Assembly: GCF_013433315.1 (NCBI RefSeq) | Contig: NZ_WXVV01000020.1 | Location: 1-64,000, forward strand | DNA length: 64,000 nucleotides | Reading direction: 5' to 3' | Source of the DNA: Pseudomonas crudilactis | GTDB lineage: Bacteria; Pseudomonadota; Gammaproteobacteria; Pseudomonadales; Pseudomonadaceae | Shown here: piece by piece, positions 32,164-42,023 of the stretch | Position numbering within the stretch: the stretch's first letter is position 1 | Layout of the letters: each line of letters begins with the position of its first letter | Program-made: the position numbers and the translations under genes | The notes under the pieces: generated by a model | Seen by the model: only the letters and a program-made list of their open reading frames with translations | What the model was told of the DNA's origin: nothing | Databases searched by the model: none

Positions 32164-33246
32164 CTAAAGCACGCCAAGCAACGTCCACAAACGCCGCGAT
32201 TCAGCGTCGGCGCTGATCAACTCACCGAGCAGTTCGCTCAGCGGCTTGTTGCCCCACTCGACCCCGCGCCGGATCAGATACGGCACCGGGCTGTGGGGTT
32301 CGGTGCGGGCGAGGTATTCGGCGATCAGCAGCAGTTGGCGATACGCCTCTTCGCGATTGGCCGGCTCACGAAACGCCAAGGCTACCGGTGCGGGTTCTTC
32401 TGGCTGCGCAACGGCGTCGGGGGTTTCGACCAGCGGCGGTGGCGGTGCCGGTTGTTGTGGGTGCATGGCGATAAACTCCTGAACCAGTTTCAGCAGCGCC
32501 TGGATGGTGTCCTGCAAGGGGCGCAATCCCGGCGCCTGATCCCCCAGATAGGCATCACTCCAGGTGTTGAGCCGTTGCAAGTGTTGCAGGCTCAGGAGCA
32601 GATTGCCCTGAGTGCGCAGCCAGAACGCCAGCGGCGTGGCGCGGATTTGTTCGTTGAGTTTCTTCTGTTCATTGCGCGCGGTTTCCGCCGAGGTCTTGGC
32701 GTTCTTGCTGTCGTTGGTCTGCACTTGCTGCACCTGCAAGCGCCGCCAGACTTCCAGGGTGTAAGCCTCGAAATCGTTGTTGCGGCTACCGAACAACGGC
32801 ACCCGCGTGAGCAATATTTCACTGTACCGGCGCACCAGCCATTCCAGCGGAATCACCCGCCATGACTGGTCGCCGTCCTCGGCCTGCGGGTGCAGGTGCT
32901 CGGGAAAGCGCTCACACAATCCGGCGACCAGCGCCAGACTGCCGGGCAAGCCGTCCAGCGCTTGCAAGTGCAGCCACGCCTCGCCGAGCCAGGCGCTGAG
33001 CATCAGGTCCTTGCTACGCTCCACCAATAACGCGGTGGTGATTTTTTCCACTTCGGGCCAGTTCGCCCGCTTCAGTGTCGATTGCCACACCCCGGTCGGC
33101 AGGCTGGCGTCGTCTTCGCGACGCAGGTCGCGCAACTGGTCGAACTCACGTTCATAGCGCAAATCGACGCCGCACGGCGCATCCGCGCTGAGCGGTGTGA
33201 GCAGTTGGTCAATCAAGTCCGGCAACGTCGTCGATGGCAGGCTCAC
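32164..33246 (-). CDS. tssA: Type VI secretion protein TssA (ImpA_N family)
   Basis: A 360-residue TssA, the baseplate/sheath-assembly cap. The N-terminal ImpA_N domain (about 1-150) shows LLTPLSADAPCGVDLRYERE and the block WPEVEKITTALLVERSKDLM, typical of the family. A proline-rich linker (PQQPAPPPPLVETP, about 265-280) separates a short C-terminal helical domain ending SRRLWTLLGVL. It overlaps the tssM stop by 4 bp (ATGA), indicating translational coupling. It is the last gene of the minus-strand unit tssJKLMA. Confidence 0.92.
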   Translation of the reverse strand: MSLPSTTLPDLIDQLLTPLSADAPCGVDLRYEREFDQLRDLRREDDASLPTGVWQSTLKRANWPEVEKITTALLVERSKDLMLSAWLGEAWLHLQALDGLPGSLALVAGLCERFPEHLHPQAEDGDQSWRVIPLEWLVRRYSEILLTRVPLFGSRNNDFEAYTLEVWRRLQVQQVQTNDSKNAKTSAETARNEQKKLNEQIRATPLAFWLRTQGNLLLSLQHLQRLNTWSDAYLGDQAPGLRPLQDTIQALLKLVQEFIAMHPQQPAPPPPLVETPDAVAQPEEPAPVALAFREPANREEAYRQLLLIAEYLARTEPHSPVPYLIRRGVEWGNKPLSELLGELISADAESRRLWTLLGVL

Positions 33247-36200
33247 AAGTCTTCCTTCTGCGATTCAAGGGCGGCGGTGCTGCCGGTCACCTGAAACGGC
33301 GAACGCGGCGCGCGAGTTGGCAACGGCGCGATCGACAGCGGCAGTTTCGAGCCCTGGCTCATCAGCGACAGGCGCACGAACATCCGCGTGAAGTCGCTGG
33401 TGACGCTGTCCGGCGCCCCGGTCACGGGTAAACGCAACGTCAGCGGGAAATCGGTGTAATCCACGTTTGGCTGACGTTGCACCGAGAAATGCGCGCGCAT
33501 CAGGCGCAGCAATGACCATGGCCCGCCGTACTCCCAACCGGCCTCCAGATCACGCACCACCAGATTCGGTTGCTGTGGATCATTGACCGGCCGTTCCTTG
33601 CCGTTGCGCGCCCAGCGCAGGGTCAGGCGGACAGGCTGGCCGACCATCCAGCGCAGGTTCGGTTGCTCGGCTGCCGGATAGTTGATTTGCTGATTGCCGG
33701 CGAGCAAGCCCCAGGCAATCACCTGATCGGCGCCCAGCTCATCATCGCGATCGGTGCGCCAGCGCACGTCCAGCTCGACGCCAAGGATGCCGCTCTTGTC
33801 ACGCACGAACAGCGGCGTCAGCCAAGTGCCGGCCTGCTTCAAGCGGTTGAGAAAATCCGCCGCGGCCAGGCGTTCCGGGGTCTGGTTGGTGACAAGGCCG
33901 GCCTGCGCGACCGGCAGTTTTTTGTCGATCAGTTGCAGAAAATATTCAACCCGCGCCGGATCGGCATCCTGCATCTGCACGCCGTTGGCGAACGGAAAGC
34001 GATCCGCCAGATATTGATTGAAGTAGTTGGCCAACTCATTCCACGCCGCAGCGGCCTGTTGCACTTGCAGCAACTGGCAACGCTGCATGGCCTCCTGCTG
34101 TAACTCCATCGCGCGCATCGCCAACGTGCCGCGTCCGCCGGCGACGTTGGCGGTCTGCAACATTTGCAGGCAGGAATTGACGTCCATCTCGACGAAATCG
34201 CGGCTGACCAGTTGCTCGATCTGTGCCGGCGAACTGGCCGGGTTGGCCTCTTTGTATTTGCGCAGTTCGTCGTTGAGCGCACTGAACTGCGTCACGCGTT
34301 CGTAATCCAGTGCCGACAGATTGGCTTGCTGTGTTGTCAGCCACTGCAACGAAGACGTGCGCCGCTCAGTGATGCCGAGCATGGTGTTGAACTGCTGCTT
34401 GAGGCTCAGTTTCAGATCCTGCACGTCGCTGGCGCCGAACAGTTCCAGACCGAGGTTTTTCGAGCCGTCCCACTGGCTGATCTCGGCCCGTCCGCCGAAC
34501 AGTGGTTGCGCGGTGATTTCATCCAGACCACCAATAAGCTGCGCCATGGCGCGGCGATTGAGCGCCGCTTGCAGGCGGGTGGATAGATCCGCGCGATGCA
34601 CCTCGACGAAAGCCTTTTGCAGGGCCATGGCTTGCTCGGCCTGCACATTGAACACAGCGTAAGGATGCGCCTGATCGTTGTGATCCTTGAGGCTCAACCA
34701 CATCGCCTGGGCGGCGGCACGCTCGGCGGCTTTGAGCACCGCAACGCGATAGTCCGGTGGAATGCGTGGCAGTTCTTCGGCGATGTAGCTGTTGTAGTCG
34801 GCGAAATATTTCAGCGATTCATTGAGGTCATCACCGTCCACGGTCTGGCCTTGCATATTGACGTTGTCTTCGCTGGCACGCAGGGCGACCGAAACGAAGT
34901 CACGCTTGAACAGCGCCTGTATCGCGTTATCGAGTTTCACCACTTGCTCTTGCAACGCCAATTGCCCGCTGACTTGCTGTACCAGCAAATTGTCCCGGGA
35001 GCCGACCTGGGCGATCCATTGATCGCGGAAACTCTGCTGCAAGCGTGACGCTTGCGTGTCGAGGTCTTGTTGGACTTGCGCGCCCAACAATGTGCTCTTG
35101 CCCACTTTGGCGAGAAAGTCACCATAACCCGGCACCAATTCCTGGCCTTTGCCACGGCTCCACGTTGCATTGGTCAGGGCAATCGCCGCTTGCAGATCGT
35201 CGACCAGCGCAGTCAGCTCTTCGAGCTCGCCCAGGCTGTTGCCACTGCCGGCCTCCAGTTGATCCAGGTGCAACTTGAGGTAACCGGCCTTGCTGACAAA
35301 GTTGTCGGCGAGGAAATATTGATCCAGCCAGCGTTGCATCAATCCGGAAAAGTTGCTGACGATCAGCGGCCGGTCGACGCTCAGGTCGAGTGCCGGCAAG
35401 CTGCCGTCTTCGCCCGCCACCAGCAACCGATTGTAGAAGTTCGCGTAGGGCAAGGTGCCGGTGTTGAGGTTCAGCGACAGCGCGGTGTTGCTCAGTTGCA
35501 CCAAGTCGTCCAGTGGCGCGCGTTGATTGTTTTGCAGCTGATTGAACAGCTGATTCTGCTGCTCCAATCGCAGTGCCCGATCCACCAGATCGGTCGCCTT
35601 CAGATAGTTCTGCCACTGCGCCGGGTCGTCGCTTTCGACACTGCTGCGCCGGTCGGTGCTGCGGATCGCCTTGATCTGCGTAAGCTCCGCGTTCAGCAGG
35701 TCATGCAGCGGCACCACCATATGACGCTGGGTGGATTGCAAGACTTCCTGCTCGAGCTGGTTGTCGAGCGAGGAAAACCACGACGTCGGGAACACCAGCG
35801 AGACATAGTTCCAGTGCGGCGCGCGTTCCAGTACGCGCCAGAAGGTCTGCACGTTGCGCCGGGTCGAGTCGACCCGCTGCGCTTCATCGCTGATCGCCAC
35901 GTAGCCCTTTTGCGCGCCCTGCATCTGCCGCGCCAGTTCGTGAGCATCCTTGACCGACGCATGCCAGACCCACAGCATCGCCACCGCCCAGACCACCCCG
36001 ACGACCAGCGCGATCCCGGCAGTCAGCCGCTGCCAACGCTGGCGCAAACGCAACAGGCGCGGTACGCCGTGCGCCAGACCACGCTCACCGACCAGTCGCT
36101 GGCGCCACAGCTGTCGGGCAAAGGCGCTGCGCTGCAAGCCGCTGTCATCCACGGAAAACCCGTCCTGCGCATCCTCCCCGGCCACATTGGCGGTGAAATA

Positions 36201-37064
36201 CACACCGCGAAAACACGGTGCCTCACCTTGCGCATTGCCCTGAAACACCGGCTCCAACACGTTCTGCAAACCGCGCCGCAAGGTTTCCAGACGATCCGGC
36301 AAGGCATACAGATCCGCACTCAACTGACCGGACAACGTGCCAATTTCAATCACCGCTTCGGCCACCGCGCGGTGCAGCCGATCCAGCGCCTGATCGCTCC
36401 ATTGCCCTTGCCAGACGGCATCGCGCGCATAGGGTGACGACCAGCCCAACGTGGCTTCGCGGGCCTCTTGCGGCAAGGCGCTGATCAGATCCTGAACCCC
36501 CGGCAATTCCTCAAGCCCGGTGACAATCACATACACCGGGACACTGAGCCCGAAGCGTTGCAGCAGGTCGATAAAGCGCCGACGCGCGGCCAGACCCAAC
36601 TGAGTTGCTTGCTCAAGATTACTTAGCCGACTGACTGGCACCGTCCAGACCACTGCGTCCAGCGGCCGTTTACTGCGCAGCCGCAGGATCAGGCCGAGCA
36701 GCCGCCACCAGCTGCCGCGTTGCAAGTGCATGCCGTCGTCCGGCAGAAACAATGCTTGCGGCACCACCAGCACAGCCCCTTCGGGGTCCGACCACCAGCG
36801 ACCGAACCACGCCGGTTTATCGGTCGGTTGCAGGCGCCATTCTGTGACCAGTTGCGTGCCTTGGACTTCGTCGCCGAGCATCAGCAACCATGGCATCTGA
36901 TAGCGGTCGAGATTGCCCTGGTCGCGTTCCATATGGCGCACGGAGGCATAGAAACTGCGGATCGCTGCGCCACTCTGGGTGCGCAACCACCACACCGCCA
37001 CCACGATGATCACCAGCAACAACAGCAGCGCGATGCACCACGCAACGATCGTCAGCGGGCTCAT
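33243..37064 (-). CDS. tssM: Type VI secretion inner-membrane protein TssM (IcmF)
   Basis: A 1273-residue IcmF protein; with TssL and TssJ it forms the trans-envelope complex. It has an N-terminal membrane helix (LTIVAWCIALLLLLVIIVVAVWWL) and a cytoplasmic domain of about 300 residues. A second clear helix follows (IALVVGVVWAVAMLWVW, near residue 350), then a large periplasmic region. Where many IcmF proteins have a P-loop after MPW, this one reads MPWLLMLGDEVQGTQLV, lacking the GK(S/T) of Walker A. Only one helix is evident at the N-terminus instead of the usual pair. It overlaps tssL and tssA by 4 bp each. Confidence 0.93.
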   Translation of the reverse strand: MSPLTIVAWCIALLLLLVIIVVAVWWLRTQSGAAIRSFYASVRHMERDQGNLDRYQMPWLLMLGDEVQGTQLVTEWRLQPTDKPAWFGRWWSDPEGAVLVVPQALFLPDDGMHLQRGSWWRLLGLILRLRSKRPLDAVVWTVPVSRLSNLEQATQLGLAARRRFIDLLQRFGLSVPVYVIVTGLEELPGVQDLISALPQEAREATLGWSSPYARDAVWQGQWSDQALDRLHRAVAEAVIEIGTLSGQLSADLYALPDRLETLRRGLQNVLEPVFQGNAQGEAPCFRGVYFTANVAGEDAQDGFSVDDSGLQRSAFARQLWRQRLVGERGLAHGVPRLLRLRQRWQRLTAGIALVVGVVWAVAMLWVWHASVKDAHELARQMQGAQKGYVAISDEAQRVDSTRRNVQTFWRVLERAPHWNYVSLVFPTSWFSSLDNQLEQEVLQSTQRHMVVPLHDLLNAELTQIKAIRSTDRRSSVESDDPAQWQNYLKATDLVDRALRLEQQNQLFNQLQNNQRAPLDDLVQLSNTALSLNLNTGTLPYANFYNRLLVAGEDGSLPALDLSVDRPLIVSNFSGLMQRWLDQYFLADNFVSKAGYLKLHLDQLEAGSGNSLGELEELTALVDDLQAAIALTNATWSRGKGQELVPGYGDFLAKVGKSTLLGAQVQQDLDTQASRLQQSFRDQWIAQVGSRDNLLVQQVSGQLALQEQVVKLDNAIQALFKRDFVSVALRASEDNVNMQGQTVDGDDLNESLKYFADYNSYIAEELPRIPPDYRVAVLKAAERAAAQAMWLSLKDHNDQAHPYAVFNVQAEQAMALQKAFVEVHRADLSTRLQAALNRRAMAQLIGGLDEITAQPLFGGRAEISQWDGSKNLGLELFGASDVQDLKLSLKQQFNTMLGITERRTSSLQWLTTQQANLSALDYERVTQFSALNDELRKYKEANPASSPAQIEQLVSRDFVEMDVNSCLQMLQTANVAGGRGTLAMRAMELQQEAMQRCQLLQVQQAAAAWNELANYFNQYLADRFPFANGVQMQDADPARVEYFLQLIDKKLPVAQAGLVTNQTPERLAAADFLNRLKQAGTWLTPLFVRDKSGILGVELDVRWRTDRDDELGADQVIAWGLLAGNQQINYPAAEQPNLRWMVGQPVRLTLRWARNGKERPVNDPQQPNLVVRDLEAGWEYGGPWSLLRLMRAHFSVQRQPNVDYTDFPLTLRLPVTGAPDSVTSDFTRMFVRLSLMSQGSKLPLSIAPLPTRAPRSPFQVTGSTAALESQKEDL

Positions 37065-37825
37065 GAGGCTTGCTCCGGCGCACTCACCCTATCGCCGCTT
37101 TGCAGTGCCGGCGCCAACTCCTGGCCGATGTCCCGCCACAACCAATGCCCCAGCGCGGTCAACAACAGCACCATCGCCAGAATACCCAGTGCCAGACGAA
37201 AGCCATCCGGCAGCGCCGTGCGCACCGGCAGTTGCAGCGCCGGTGTCTGTGAGGGCTGCACCAGGCGCTGACTGACATCGGCGTAACTGGCTTCGTCTTG
37301 CCAGGCCAGGTTGTACAGCGCCAACCGCCATTTCTCCAATTGCGCCTGACTGTGTTCACCGCGCAGACGGCCATGGAAACCGAGGATCAGACACTGCAGG
37401 TACACGTTGGCCAGATCGCGAGTGGTCGGCTGCTGTTCTTCGAGCAAGGTTTGAATCGCCGCGGGTACTTGTTCGCCCGCCTGACGGCTGGAATACAGCC
37501 GCGACTCCAAGGGTTTTTCCTGCCACGCCGCTTGGCCGGGCCATGGCGTGAACAGCAGGGTTTCGTCGACCAGCGCGACAAACGCGTACACCAATGCCTT
37601 GACCTGTTCGGTCGCCGAATCGCCGACCCGCGAATAGGCCGTGCGCCACAATCGCTGCGAAGCCTGAGTCGAGAGTTCGACAACGGTCTCGACCAGCGCC
37701 GCTTCGTCCTCGCTGTCCTTGGGCAATTGCAGCCAATCCTGTTGCCAATGCTGCCAGGTCTGACGGAACGCGCTGCTCAACGGTGCGTCCTGCAACCCAA
37801 GGCTTGCGGCACTTCCCTGCGACAT
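37061..37825 (-). CDS. tssL: Type VI secretion protein TssL (DotU/ImpK)
   Basis: A 254-residue DotU-family protein. The cytoplasmic helical domain contains VKALVYAFVALVDETLLFTPW and a tail of family blocks (YLQCLILGFHGRLRG), followed by a C-terminal membrane anchor (ALGILAMVLLLTALGHWLW, about 212-230). There is no OmpA-like peptidoglycan-binding extension. It overlaps tssM by 4 bp. The tssK gene ends 18 bp upstream of its start. Confidence 0.92.
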   Translation of the reverse strand: MSQGSAASLGLQDAPLSSAFRQTWQHWQQDWLQLPKDSEDEAALVETVVELSTQASQRLWRTAYSRVGDSATEQVKALVYAFVALVDETLLFTPWPGQAAWQEKPLESRLYSSRQAGEQVPAAIQTLLEEQQPTTRDLANVYLQCLILGFHGRLRGEHSQAQLEKWRLALYNLAWQDEASYADVSQRLVQPSQTPALQLPVRTALPDGFRLALGILAMVLLLTALGHWLWRDIGQELAPALQSGDRVSAPEQAS

Positions 37826-37843
37826 ACGGCGTTCCTTGTGTGA

Positions 37844-39175
37844 TCAGGCACTTTCATTGTTCTGGGCGATAAACAGCACCACTTGCCATGGACTGCTGGT
37901 CAGCTTCGCCGCCGGTGCAGCAATCATCAGCGGCAGTTGCGCGTCGAACCACGCGCCCTGGGCGGTGATCACAAACAGGCGCGTGTCTTCGCCGACGCTG
38001 TAGGCAACCTGTTCGCTGCGGCTCATGGCCTGATGGGATAACCCGCTCATGCGCTGACGGCTGAGCAGCGCAATGTGCGGCGCCGAGGCGATGATCGCGC
38101 CACGCAACCAGTCGATCGCGGCTTGCTCACTGGCACCGTTAGGCATGCGCAGACCGATGACCAGACGCTGACTCGGCTGCTCGTCCGGCAACTGAATCGA
38201 AAAGCTCTGCTCACTGCGTTCGAACGGCAAGCTGCGATAACCGGCCCGAATCATTTCCAGGGTGGTTTCCAGCCATTGCAGCACCGCGTCGTAACCGCGC
38301 TGCAATTCGACAAAATCCAGCGGCGCAAAAGCCGGCACGCCGGCCAGCGGATCGAGCGCCGACCACGCGCCGGCCAGCCCGAGCAGTTGTACGTGAAGCG
38401 TTTGCGGATGGGCGATGCGACTGTTCAGCGTGCCTTCGACTTCCGGCAGGCGCGCCCATAACGCGGTCAACTGACGGCGAATTTCCAGCGCGTCGTCCTG
38501 ATTGCCGGCCTGCTGCGCCTGACGCAAGCGGCCGCCGAGAAACAGGCATTTCTCCCGCGCCCGCGCGCAGAGCCCGGCGATGCGTCGGCCGAGCGCCGAT
38601 TCCGGCAACAGGGTTGGCGTCGGCGGGGTGTAAGACAACGGCAGAAACCCACCACCCTCCTTGCGAATTTTCAGCAACGGCAGGCAGATTGAATCGGCTT
38701 TGTTCAGTTGCGTGCACAAACGCGGATTGGGTCGCCACACGGTAATTGATTCGGGAAACTCACCGCTGGTGAGATCCGGCAACGCCTCACCCACTACCGA
38801 TTGCATCCGCCCCTTGAGCGGCAGCAATTGCCCGGCGCGCCACATCGGGCTGATTGCCAGAAATACCGTGACGGTGGCATCGTCGGCGGCATCGATCGCC
38901 GCGCTGACGTCCAGTTCAAGGGTTGGCCCGGTGCCGGCCTGCAAATCCACGGGCAAGCCGTCGGGCATCGTCCCTTGCAGCGACACCACCCGCACCACCC
39001 CGGCACTCAGCGCCGAAGGATCGAACTCCATGTGGCTGACGCCCCAGAACCACGGGTTGCACGCCTGCGCCAGGTGCGCACCGAGCGCTTCGGCCCGCAG
39101 CCCCTGCAACTGAAAATGCTGCGGCAACAATTGCATGCCTTCATGCCAGCAAACCGCGTCAGGTAGCAGACTCAT
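37844..39175 (-). CDS. tssK: Type VI secretion baseplate protein TssK
   Basis: A 443-residue TssK (ImpJ/VasE), the trimeric connector between baseplate and membrane complex. The start VCWHEGMQLLPQHFQLQ is the family hallmark (W-x-EGM-x-L-x-PQHFQ). Central family blocks are LQRGYDAVLQWLETTLEMI and the C-terminal domain near LRMPNGASEQAAIDWL. The length is usual. It lies 45 bp downstream of tssJ and 18 bp upstream of tssL on the minus strand. Confidence 0.95.
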   Translation of the reverse strand: MSLLPDAVCWHEGMQLLPQHFQLQGLRAEALGAHLAQACNPWFWGVSHMEFDPSALSAGVVRVVSLQGTMPDGLPVDLQAGTGPTLELDVSAAIDAADDATVTVFLAISPMWRAGQLLPLKGRMQSVVGEALPDLTSGEFPESITVWRPNPRLCTQLNKADSICLPLLKIRKEGGGFLPLSYTPPTPTLLPESALGRRIAGLCARAREKCLFLGGRLRQAQQAGNQDDALEIRRQLTALWARLPEVEGTLNSRIAHPQTLHVQLLGLAGAWSALDPLAGVPAFAPLDFVELQRGYDAVLQWLETTLEMIRAGYRSLPFERSEQSFSIQLPDEQPSQRLVIGLRMPNGASEQAAIDWLRGAIIASAPHIALLSRQRMSGLSHQAMSRSEQVAYSVGEDTRLFVITAQGAWFDAQLPLMIAAPAAKLTSSPWQVVLFIAQNNESA

Positions 39176-39220
39176 ACGACTCCTTTCGACCCTGCCGCAA
39201 GCCGGCGGCGAGCGGTGTTT

Positions 39221-39667
39221 TCAATTTTCCCGGCTGACCAGATTCATCTCGCGACTGTCGAATTTCAGCCATGCCTCGCGTTGATCGTCGAGGCGTAATC
39301 GGTGCGCTCCGGGTGTGTTATAGCTGGCGAAGACCAAAAGTCCAGCAGCCTTCTTGCCCCCCAGCGGGAAGGGTTGGCGGTCGATGAATTGCCCCGGCAC
39401 CAGCTCCAGTCCCCACACGCTCATCAACTGACGATAGTCGCGCTGATACTGTTCGCGCCCAGCGAACCACTGGCTGGCACTGATGCCCGACAATTGCTTG
39501 AGCAGGTCGGGGTCGGCGACCGCAATGAAATCCACGGCAATCGGCGTGTCGTCGTTGGCTTTGGGCGCGACGTCGAGGGTCAGGCTGTCGAGGTCCACCT
39601 TCGGCCCGAAGAGGGAACAACCGGCCAGGGACGCAAACAGCAGTGTTAGAAAAAGTCGTCTACGCAA
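39221..39667 (-). CDS. tssJ: Type VI secretion outer-membrane lipoprotein TssJ
   Basis: A 148-residue lipoprotein. The signal peptide ends with the lipobox LAGC (lipidated Cys17). The mature beta-sandwich shows VDLDSLTLDVAPKANDDTPIAVDFIAV and LLVFASYNTPGAHRLRLD. It anchors TssM to the outer membrane. It is the first gene of the minus-strand unit. The 227 bp up to tssB (39668-39894) form the divergent promoter region of the locus; I see no certain sigma-54 site there. Confidence 0.92.
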   Translation of the reverse strand: MRRRLFLTLLFASLAGCSLFGPKVDLDSLTLDVAPKANDDTPIAVDFIAVADPDLLKQLSGISASQWFAGREQYQRDYRQLMSVWGLELVPGQFIDRQPFPLGGKKAAGLLVFASYNTPGAHRLRLDDQREAWLKFDSREMNLVSREN

Positions 39668-39894
39668 AATGAATTTTCCTTTTCACAAGCCTGTCCAAAA
39701 ATGTTTTTGCTTGCTTTTTTATAGACCTGTTCTAGCGTCTTGGGTAGTTCGGTTCCTACAGCCGAATCAAGAAGGTTTGTCAAAGGAACGACAGGTCATC
39801 TGCCTCCCTTTCTAACCTACGGTCCAGCAAGGGAAAGCGATGAACGGGCCTCCCCGATGCATTGCGCCCGCTCATCGCATCGGAGTCCGCCGTC

Positions 39895-40437
39895 ATGGCA
39901 GAAAGTACTCAGCACAAGCTCGACCGGGTGCGCCCGCCCCGAGTGCAAATCACTTACGACGTCGAAATCGGCAACGCCATCGAGAAAAAAGAATTGCCAC
40001 TGGTGGTCGGGATCCTCGCTGACCTCTCGGGCAAGCCGCTCGAACCATTGGCAAAACTGACTGACCGGCGGTTTACCGAAATCGACCGTGATAACTTCAA
40101 CGAAGTGCTCGCCTCGATCAGCCCGCGTGCCACGCTGCAGGTCAACAACACCCTGAGCGGCGACGACAGCAAGCTCAATATCGAACTCAACTTCAAACAC
40201 ATCGACGACTTCGATCCGGTCAAAGTGGTGGAGCAAGTCACCCCGCTGCGACGCCTGTTCGAAGCCCGCCAGCGCCTGCGCGATCTGCTGACCAAACTCG
40301 ATGGCAACGATGATCTGGACAAGCTGTTGCGCGACGTCATCGCCAACACCGAAGGCCTGCAGGAAATCAAATCGGCCCGCCCGGACACCGCTACCCCGAC
40401 CGCTGACGCCGAGGCCCCGGCCGAACCGCAAGCCTGA
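39895..40437 (+). CDS. tssB: Type VI secretion sheath small subunit TssB (VipA)
   Basis: A 180-residue sheath subunit that forms the contractile tubule with TssC. Family blocks are RVQITYDVEIGNAIEKKELP, VVGILADLSGKPLEPLAKL and LNFKHIDDFDPVKVVEQV. The C-terminus is Ala/Pro-rich (TPTADAEAPAEPQA). The ATG at 39895 gives the standard MAEST start; the frame is open 11 codons upstream. It is the first gene of the plus-strand unit. Confidence 0.96.
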   Translation: MAESTQHKLDRVRPPRVQITYDVEIGNAIEKKELPLVVGILADLSGKPLEPLAKLTDRRFTEIDRDNFNEVLASISPRATLQVNNTLSGDDSKLNIELNFKHIDDFDPVKVVEQVTPLRRLFEARQRLRDLLTKLDGNDDLDKLLRDVIANTEGLQEIKSARPDTATPTADAEAPAEPQA

Positions 40438-40467
40438 TCGTCCACTTAATCGAGGGGAGAATTCGCC

Positions 40468-41949
40468 ATGCCCGCTTCAGCTCAGAAACAAGCCAGCGAC
40501 AGTACGACCGAGACACTTTCCCTGCTCGACCAGATCATTCTCGACGGCCGCATGGCCCACGATGACAGTCAGCAGGATTACGCCCGCGACATGCTCGCGG
40601 AGTTCGCCACCCAGGTCCTCGACGAAGGCATGGCCATCGACAAGGACACCGTGGCGATGATCAACGACCGCATCAGCCAGATCGACGAGCTGATCAGCGC
40701 CCAGCTCAACGAGGTTCTGCACCACCCCGACCTGCAAAAACTCGAAGCCTCGTGGCGCGGTCTGCACATGCTGGTGCAGAACACCGAAACCAGCACCCGG
40801 CTGAAACTGCGCCTGCTCAACGTGACGCAGAAAGAGTTGCAGAACGACCTGGAGAAAGCCGTCGAATTCGACCAGAGCGCACTGTTCAAGAAAATTTATG
40901 AAGAGGAATACGGCACCTTCGGTGGCCATCCGTTCAGCCTGTTGGTCGGTGATTACACCTTCGGCCGTCACCCGCAGGACATCGGCCTGCTGGAGAAACT
41001 GTCAAACGTCGCCGCCGCGGCTCACGCGCCATTCATTGCCGCCGCCAGCCCTCGTCTGTTCGACATGAACAGCTTCACCGAACTGGCGGTGCCGCGTGAT
41101 CTGTCGAAGGTGTTCGAGAGCCAGGAGCTGATCAAGTGGCGCTCGTTCCGCGAGAGCGAAGATTCGCGCTACGTCTCGCTGGTACTGCCGCATTTCCTCC
41201 TGCGTCTGCCCTACGGCCCCGACACCTCGCCGGTGGAAGGCATCAACTACGTCGAAGACGTCAACGGCACCGACCACAGCAAATACCTGTGGGGCAATGC
41301 CGCGTGGGCGCTGTCGCAACGCATCACCGAAGCCTTCGCCAAGTACGGCTGGTGCGCGGCGATTCGCGGCGCTGAAGGCGGCGGCGCGGTCGAAGGCCTG
41401 CCGGCGCATACCTTCCGCACCAGTTCCGGCGACCTGTCGCTGAAATGCCCAACCGAAGTGGCGATCACCGATCGCCGCGAAAAAGAGCTCAACGACCTCG
41501 GTTTCATCGCCCTGTGCCACAAGAAAAACAGTGACGTCGCGGTGTTTTTCGGCGGCCAGACCACCAACAAGTCCAAGGTCTACAACACCAATGAGGCCAA
41601 CGCCAACGCGCGGATCTCGGCGATGTTGCCGTACGTGCTCGCAGCCTCGCGTTTCGCCCATTACCTGAAGGTGATCATGCGCGACAAGGTCGGCAGCTTC
41701 ATGACCCGCGACAACGTGCAGAGCTACCTCAACAACTGGATCGCCGACTACGTGCTGATCAACGACAACGCGTCACAGGAAATCAAGGCGCAGTACCCGT
41801 TGCGTGAAGCGCGGGTGGACGTCACCGAAGTCGCCGGCAAGCCCGGCGCCTACCGCGCGACGGTGTTCCTGCGGCCGCACTTCCAGCTCGAAGAGCTCAC
41901 CGCGTCGATCCGCCTGGTGGCGACTTTGCCGCCACCGGTTGCTGCCTGA
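40468..41949 (+). CDS. tssC: Type VI secretion sheath large subunit TssC (VipB)
   Basis: A 493-residue large sheath subunit. Typical blocks are LEASWRGLHMLVQNTETST, GHPFSLLVGDYTFGRHPQDI, PHFLLRLPYGPDTSPVEG, ARISAMLPYVLAASRFAHYL and YLNNWIADYVLINDNAS. The start lies 30 bp after tssB with GAGGGGAGA upstream. Full length, no oddities. Confidence 0.97.
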   Translation: MPASAQKQASDSTTETLSLLDQIILDGRMAHDDSQQDYARDMLAEFATQVLDEGMAIDKDTVAMINDRISQIDELISAQLNEVLHHPDLQKLEASWRGLHMLVQNTETSTRLKLRLLNVTQKELQNDLEKAVEFDQSALFKKIYEEEYGTFGGHPFSLLVGDYTFGRHPQDIGLLEKLSNVAAAAHAPFIAAASPRLFDMNSFTELAVPRDLSKVFESQELIKWRSFRESEDSRYVSLVLPHFLLRLPYGPDTSPVEGINYVEDVNGTDHSKYLWGNAAWALSQRITEAFAKYGWCAAIRGAEGGGAVEGLPAHTFRTSSGDLSLKCPTEVAITDRREKELNDLGFIALCHKKNSDVAVFFGGQTTNKSKVYNTNEANANARISAMLPYVLAASRFAHYLKVIMRDKVGSFMTRDNVQSYLNNWIADYVLINDNASQEIKAQYPLREARVDVTEVAGKPGAYRATVFLRPHFQLEELTASIRLVATLPPPVAA

Positions 41950-42023
41950 CCTGCTTTGCCCTCGCCGCAGCTGCGGTGGGGGCTTTCTCTATCTAGCGCG
42001 ACACCTTTCAGGAGTTTCAAGCG

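Noticed and set aside
39668..39894. A sigma-54 promoter between tssJ and tssB
   Set aside because: TGTTTTTGCTTGC-like tracts were considered, but no proper GG(-24)/GC(-12) pair with correct spacing was seen.
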